Source: Chitinophagaceae bacterium
Lineage (GTDB): Bacteria > Bacteroidota > Bacteroidia > Chitinophagales > Chitinophagaceae
NCBI GenBank assembly: GCA_025455205.1
Contig: JALOMZ010000001.1
Span: 1-22,929, forward strand
Direction of reading: 5' to 3'
DNA: 22,929 bases
How positions within the stretch are numbered: the first letter of the stretch is position 1; every line of letters starts with the position of its first letter. The translations under genes were made by a program, and so were the position numbers. Shown here piece after piece: positions 21,667-22,929 of this stretch. The notes under the pieces were generated by a model. It was not told the origin of the DNA, did no database searches, and worked only from the letters and a program-made list of their open reading frames with translations.

Positions 21667-22758
21667 ATGAAACGATTACTGCTTGCTGCCTGCCTGCTCG
21701 GCGGCTGGGGATCTGGCCACAGCCAGGCCGTGGAGAACCTCATCATCGTCACCACCGATGGCCTTCGCTGGCAGGAAGTGTTTGGCGGCATGGATACAGC
21801 ACTGGCCAATACGCGCAGGTTCAATGAAGGCGACAGCATCCTGCTGTACCAGCAATACTGGCATGCCGATGCCACCGAGCGGCGCAAAAAACTCATGCCC
21901 TTTCTATGGAGCACCTTCTCCAGCCAGGGCCAGGTATATGGCAACCGCTGGCTGGGCAGCCGGGTAAACAATGCCAACCCTTACTGGTTCAGCTATCCCG
22001 GGTATAGTGAATTGCTCACCGGGCATGTGGACACGGCCATCAACACCAACAACTATCCGCCCAACCCGCATGTAACGCTGCTCGAATTTCTGCACCAGCG
22101 GCCGGGCATGCTGGGCCGTGTAGCCGCATTTGGCGCCTGGGAGGCTTTTGATCGCATCCTCAACGAAGGCCGTAGCGGTATCCCTGTAGTATCTGCCTTC
22201 GATACCACCGCTAGCATCAGCAACAGCACCCACCTGCAGCTGGTGAACAACATGCTGCGCGACTCCTATAAACCATGGGGACAGGGCGAATGCCTGGATG
22301 TGTTCACGCACTATGCCGCTTTTGAAACATTAAAGGGTATGCAACCCCGCGTATTGTATATCGCCTATGGCGAAACCGACGAATGGGCCCATGCCGGCAA
22401 ATACCGCAGTTACCTGCAGGCTGCCCGCCAGGTGGATGCCTGGCTGCAGCAGTTATGGCAATACCTGCAAAGCCATCCGCAATACCGCAACAAGACCGCC
22501 CTGCTGTTCACCACCGACCATGGCCGTGGCGACAAGGTCAAAAGCCAGTGGACAGACCATGGCAACAAAATTGAAGGCGCCAACGAAACCTGGTTTGCCC
22601 TCCTGGCTCCGGGCCTGGCACCCCGCGGAGAAATGAAGGAGCACGAAACACTTTACCAGCAGCAACTGGCACAAACCATGGCACGCCTGATGGGACTGCG
22701 CTACCAGGCCCGTCATGCCGTTTCACCCGAAGTACCCATGGTGTTCCAAAAACCATGA
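21667..22758 (+). CDS. AlkP-superfamily phosphodiesterase/phosphatase, exported
   Basis: A 363-residue protein with a signal peptide, MKRLLLAACLLGGWGSGHSQA. The two-metal AlkP superfamily site is visible. Asp31 (TTDGLRW), the nucleophile candidate Ser114 in SYPGYSELLTG, and Asp284-His285 (FTTDHGRG) make one site; Asp238 and His242 (ETDEWAHAG) and His298 (WTDHGNK) make the other. The pattern fits nucleotide pyrophosphatase/phosphodiesterase and sulfatase-like relatives rather than classical alkaline phosphatase. The substrate is not identifiable. A glycoside hydrolase gene starts 10 bp downstream, so the pair may act together on a glycan or phosphorylated sugar in the periplasm; that link is inference. 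Confidence 0.9.
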   Translation: MKRLLLAACLLGGWGSGHSQAVENLIIVTTDGLRWQEVFGGMDTALANTRRFNEGDSILLYQQYWHADATERRKKLMPFLWSTFSSQGQVYGNRWLGSRVNNANPYWFSYPGYSELLTGHVDTAINTNNYPPNPHVTLLEFLHQRPGMLGRVAAFGAWEAFDRILNEGRSGIPVVSAFDTTASISNSTHLQLVNNMLRDSYKPWGQGECLDVFTHYAAFETLKGMQPRVLYIAYGETDEWAHAGKYRSYLQAARQVDAWLQQLWQYLQSHPQYRNKTALLFTTDHGRGDKVKSQWTDHGNKIEGANETWFALLAPGLAPRGEMKEHETLYQQQLAQTMARLMGLRYQARHAVSPEVPMVFQKP

Positions 22759-22768
22759 CAATACCGAT

Positions 22769-22929
22769 ATGATTCACCTGTTCCATAAAGGGGCAGCCTT
22801 CGCCGCCTGCCTGCTCCTCAGCACTACATCCCCGGCCCAACCCAAAGCCTGGCACAACCTGCAATTTGACTCACTCGCCACTCGCTGGGACGATGGCATG
22901 CCCCTTGGCAATGGCTGGCTGGGCGCCCT
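22769..22929 (+). CDS. Exported glycoside hydrolase, probably GH95-like, N-terminal part (cut by window edge)
   Basis: The ATG at 22769 opens a 53-codon stretch running off the right edge. It begins with a signal peptide (MIHLFHKGAAFAACLLLSTTSPAQ) and continues KAWHNLQF, then RWDDGMPLGNGWLGA. The W-x-x-x-x-P-L-G-N-G-x-L-G-A motif is the N-terminal signature of GH95-type enzymes (alpha-L-fucosidases/galactosidases) and of some related families, so the exact family is tentative. It follows the AlkP-superfamily gene by 10 bp and is surely co-transcribed with it, pointing to a carbohydrate-utilisation unit extending to the right. Confidence 0.65.
   Translation, partial: MIHLFHKGAAFAACLLLSTTSPAQPKAWHNLQFDSLATRWDDGMPLGNGWLGA

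Overview
The window reads as chromosomal DNA of a GC-rich member of the Bacteroidota, most plausibly Chitinophagales/Chitinophagaceae-like. The evidence is: a 1177-residue secreted protein ending in a type IX secretion sorting domain; a coaX / outer-membrane protein / lptC cluster; Bacteroidota-type promoters (TAnnTTTG at -7, sometimes TTTG or TTG about 20 nt upstream) in front of many genes; and weak or absent Shine-Dalgarno sequences. The genus assignment is inference only. No tRNA, rRNA, CRISPR array, phage or IS transposase was recognised.

Layout. 1-7226 is almost entirely on the minus strand. In transcription order from the right it holds a type III pantothenate kinase (coaX), an outer-membrane beta-barrel protein, LptC (LPS export), an aldo/keto reductase, an S41 tail-specific protease lipoprotein, and a CNNM/CorC-type membrane protein. 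The window edge cuts a DNA-3-methyladenine glycosylase I gene (tag). A small plus-strand secreted-protein ORF lies between the last two large genes. 7227-7723 has no protein gene, but it holds a promoter-to-terminator unit that looks like a small structured RNA.

7724-12704 holds housekeeping genes: serS (minus), a conserved Bacteroidota hypothetical, a lipoprotein cyclophilin, gcvH, an orphan RskA-like membrane protein, a VanZ-like membrane protein, and a convergent LON-substrate-domain protein. 13282-15117 (minus) holds a methyltransferase followed by a DmpA/P1-type peptidase. 15248-18781 is the large type IX secreted beta-propeller protein. 18926-20387 (minus) is a queD, Rrf2 regulator, small secreted protein run. 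20507-20956 is a YhbP-like flavin-binding-fold protein. At the right edge an AlkP-superfamily phosphodiesterase starts a unit with a glycoside hydrolase (GH95-like) that is cut by the window end.

The most unusual content is in the intergenic DNA. Three separate gaps (9472-9645, 12720-13284, 20957-21320) are filled with degenerate 7-8 bp phrase repeats (TTTGAGG/TTTGATG, TTGAACAT/TTGGAACT, ACTTTCGG, CACAGAG). These are in places organised into larger 85-bp and 114-bp units and accompanied by short perfect hairpins. They sit hard against, and in two cases overlap, the stop codons of neighbouring genes. The other item worth following is the roughly 150-nt RNA candidate upstream of coaX. I see no clear multi-gene system of a new kind; most of the coding content is ordinary.
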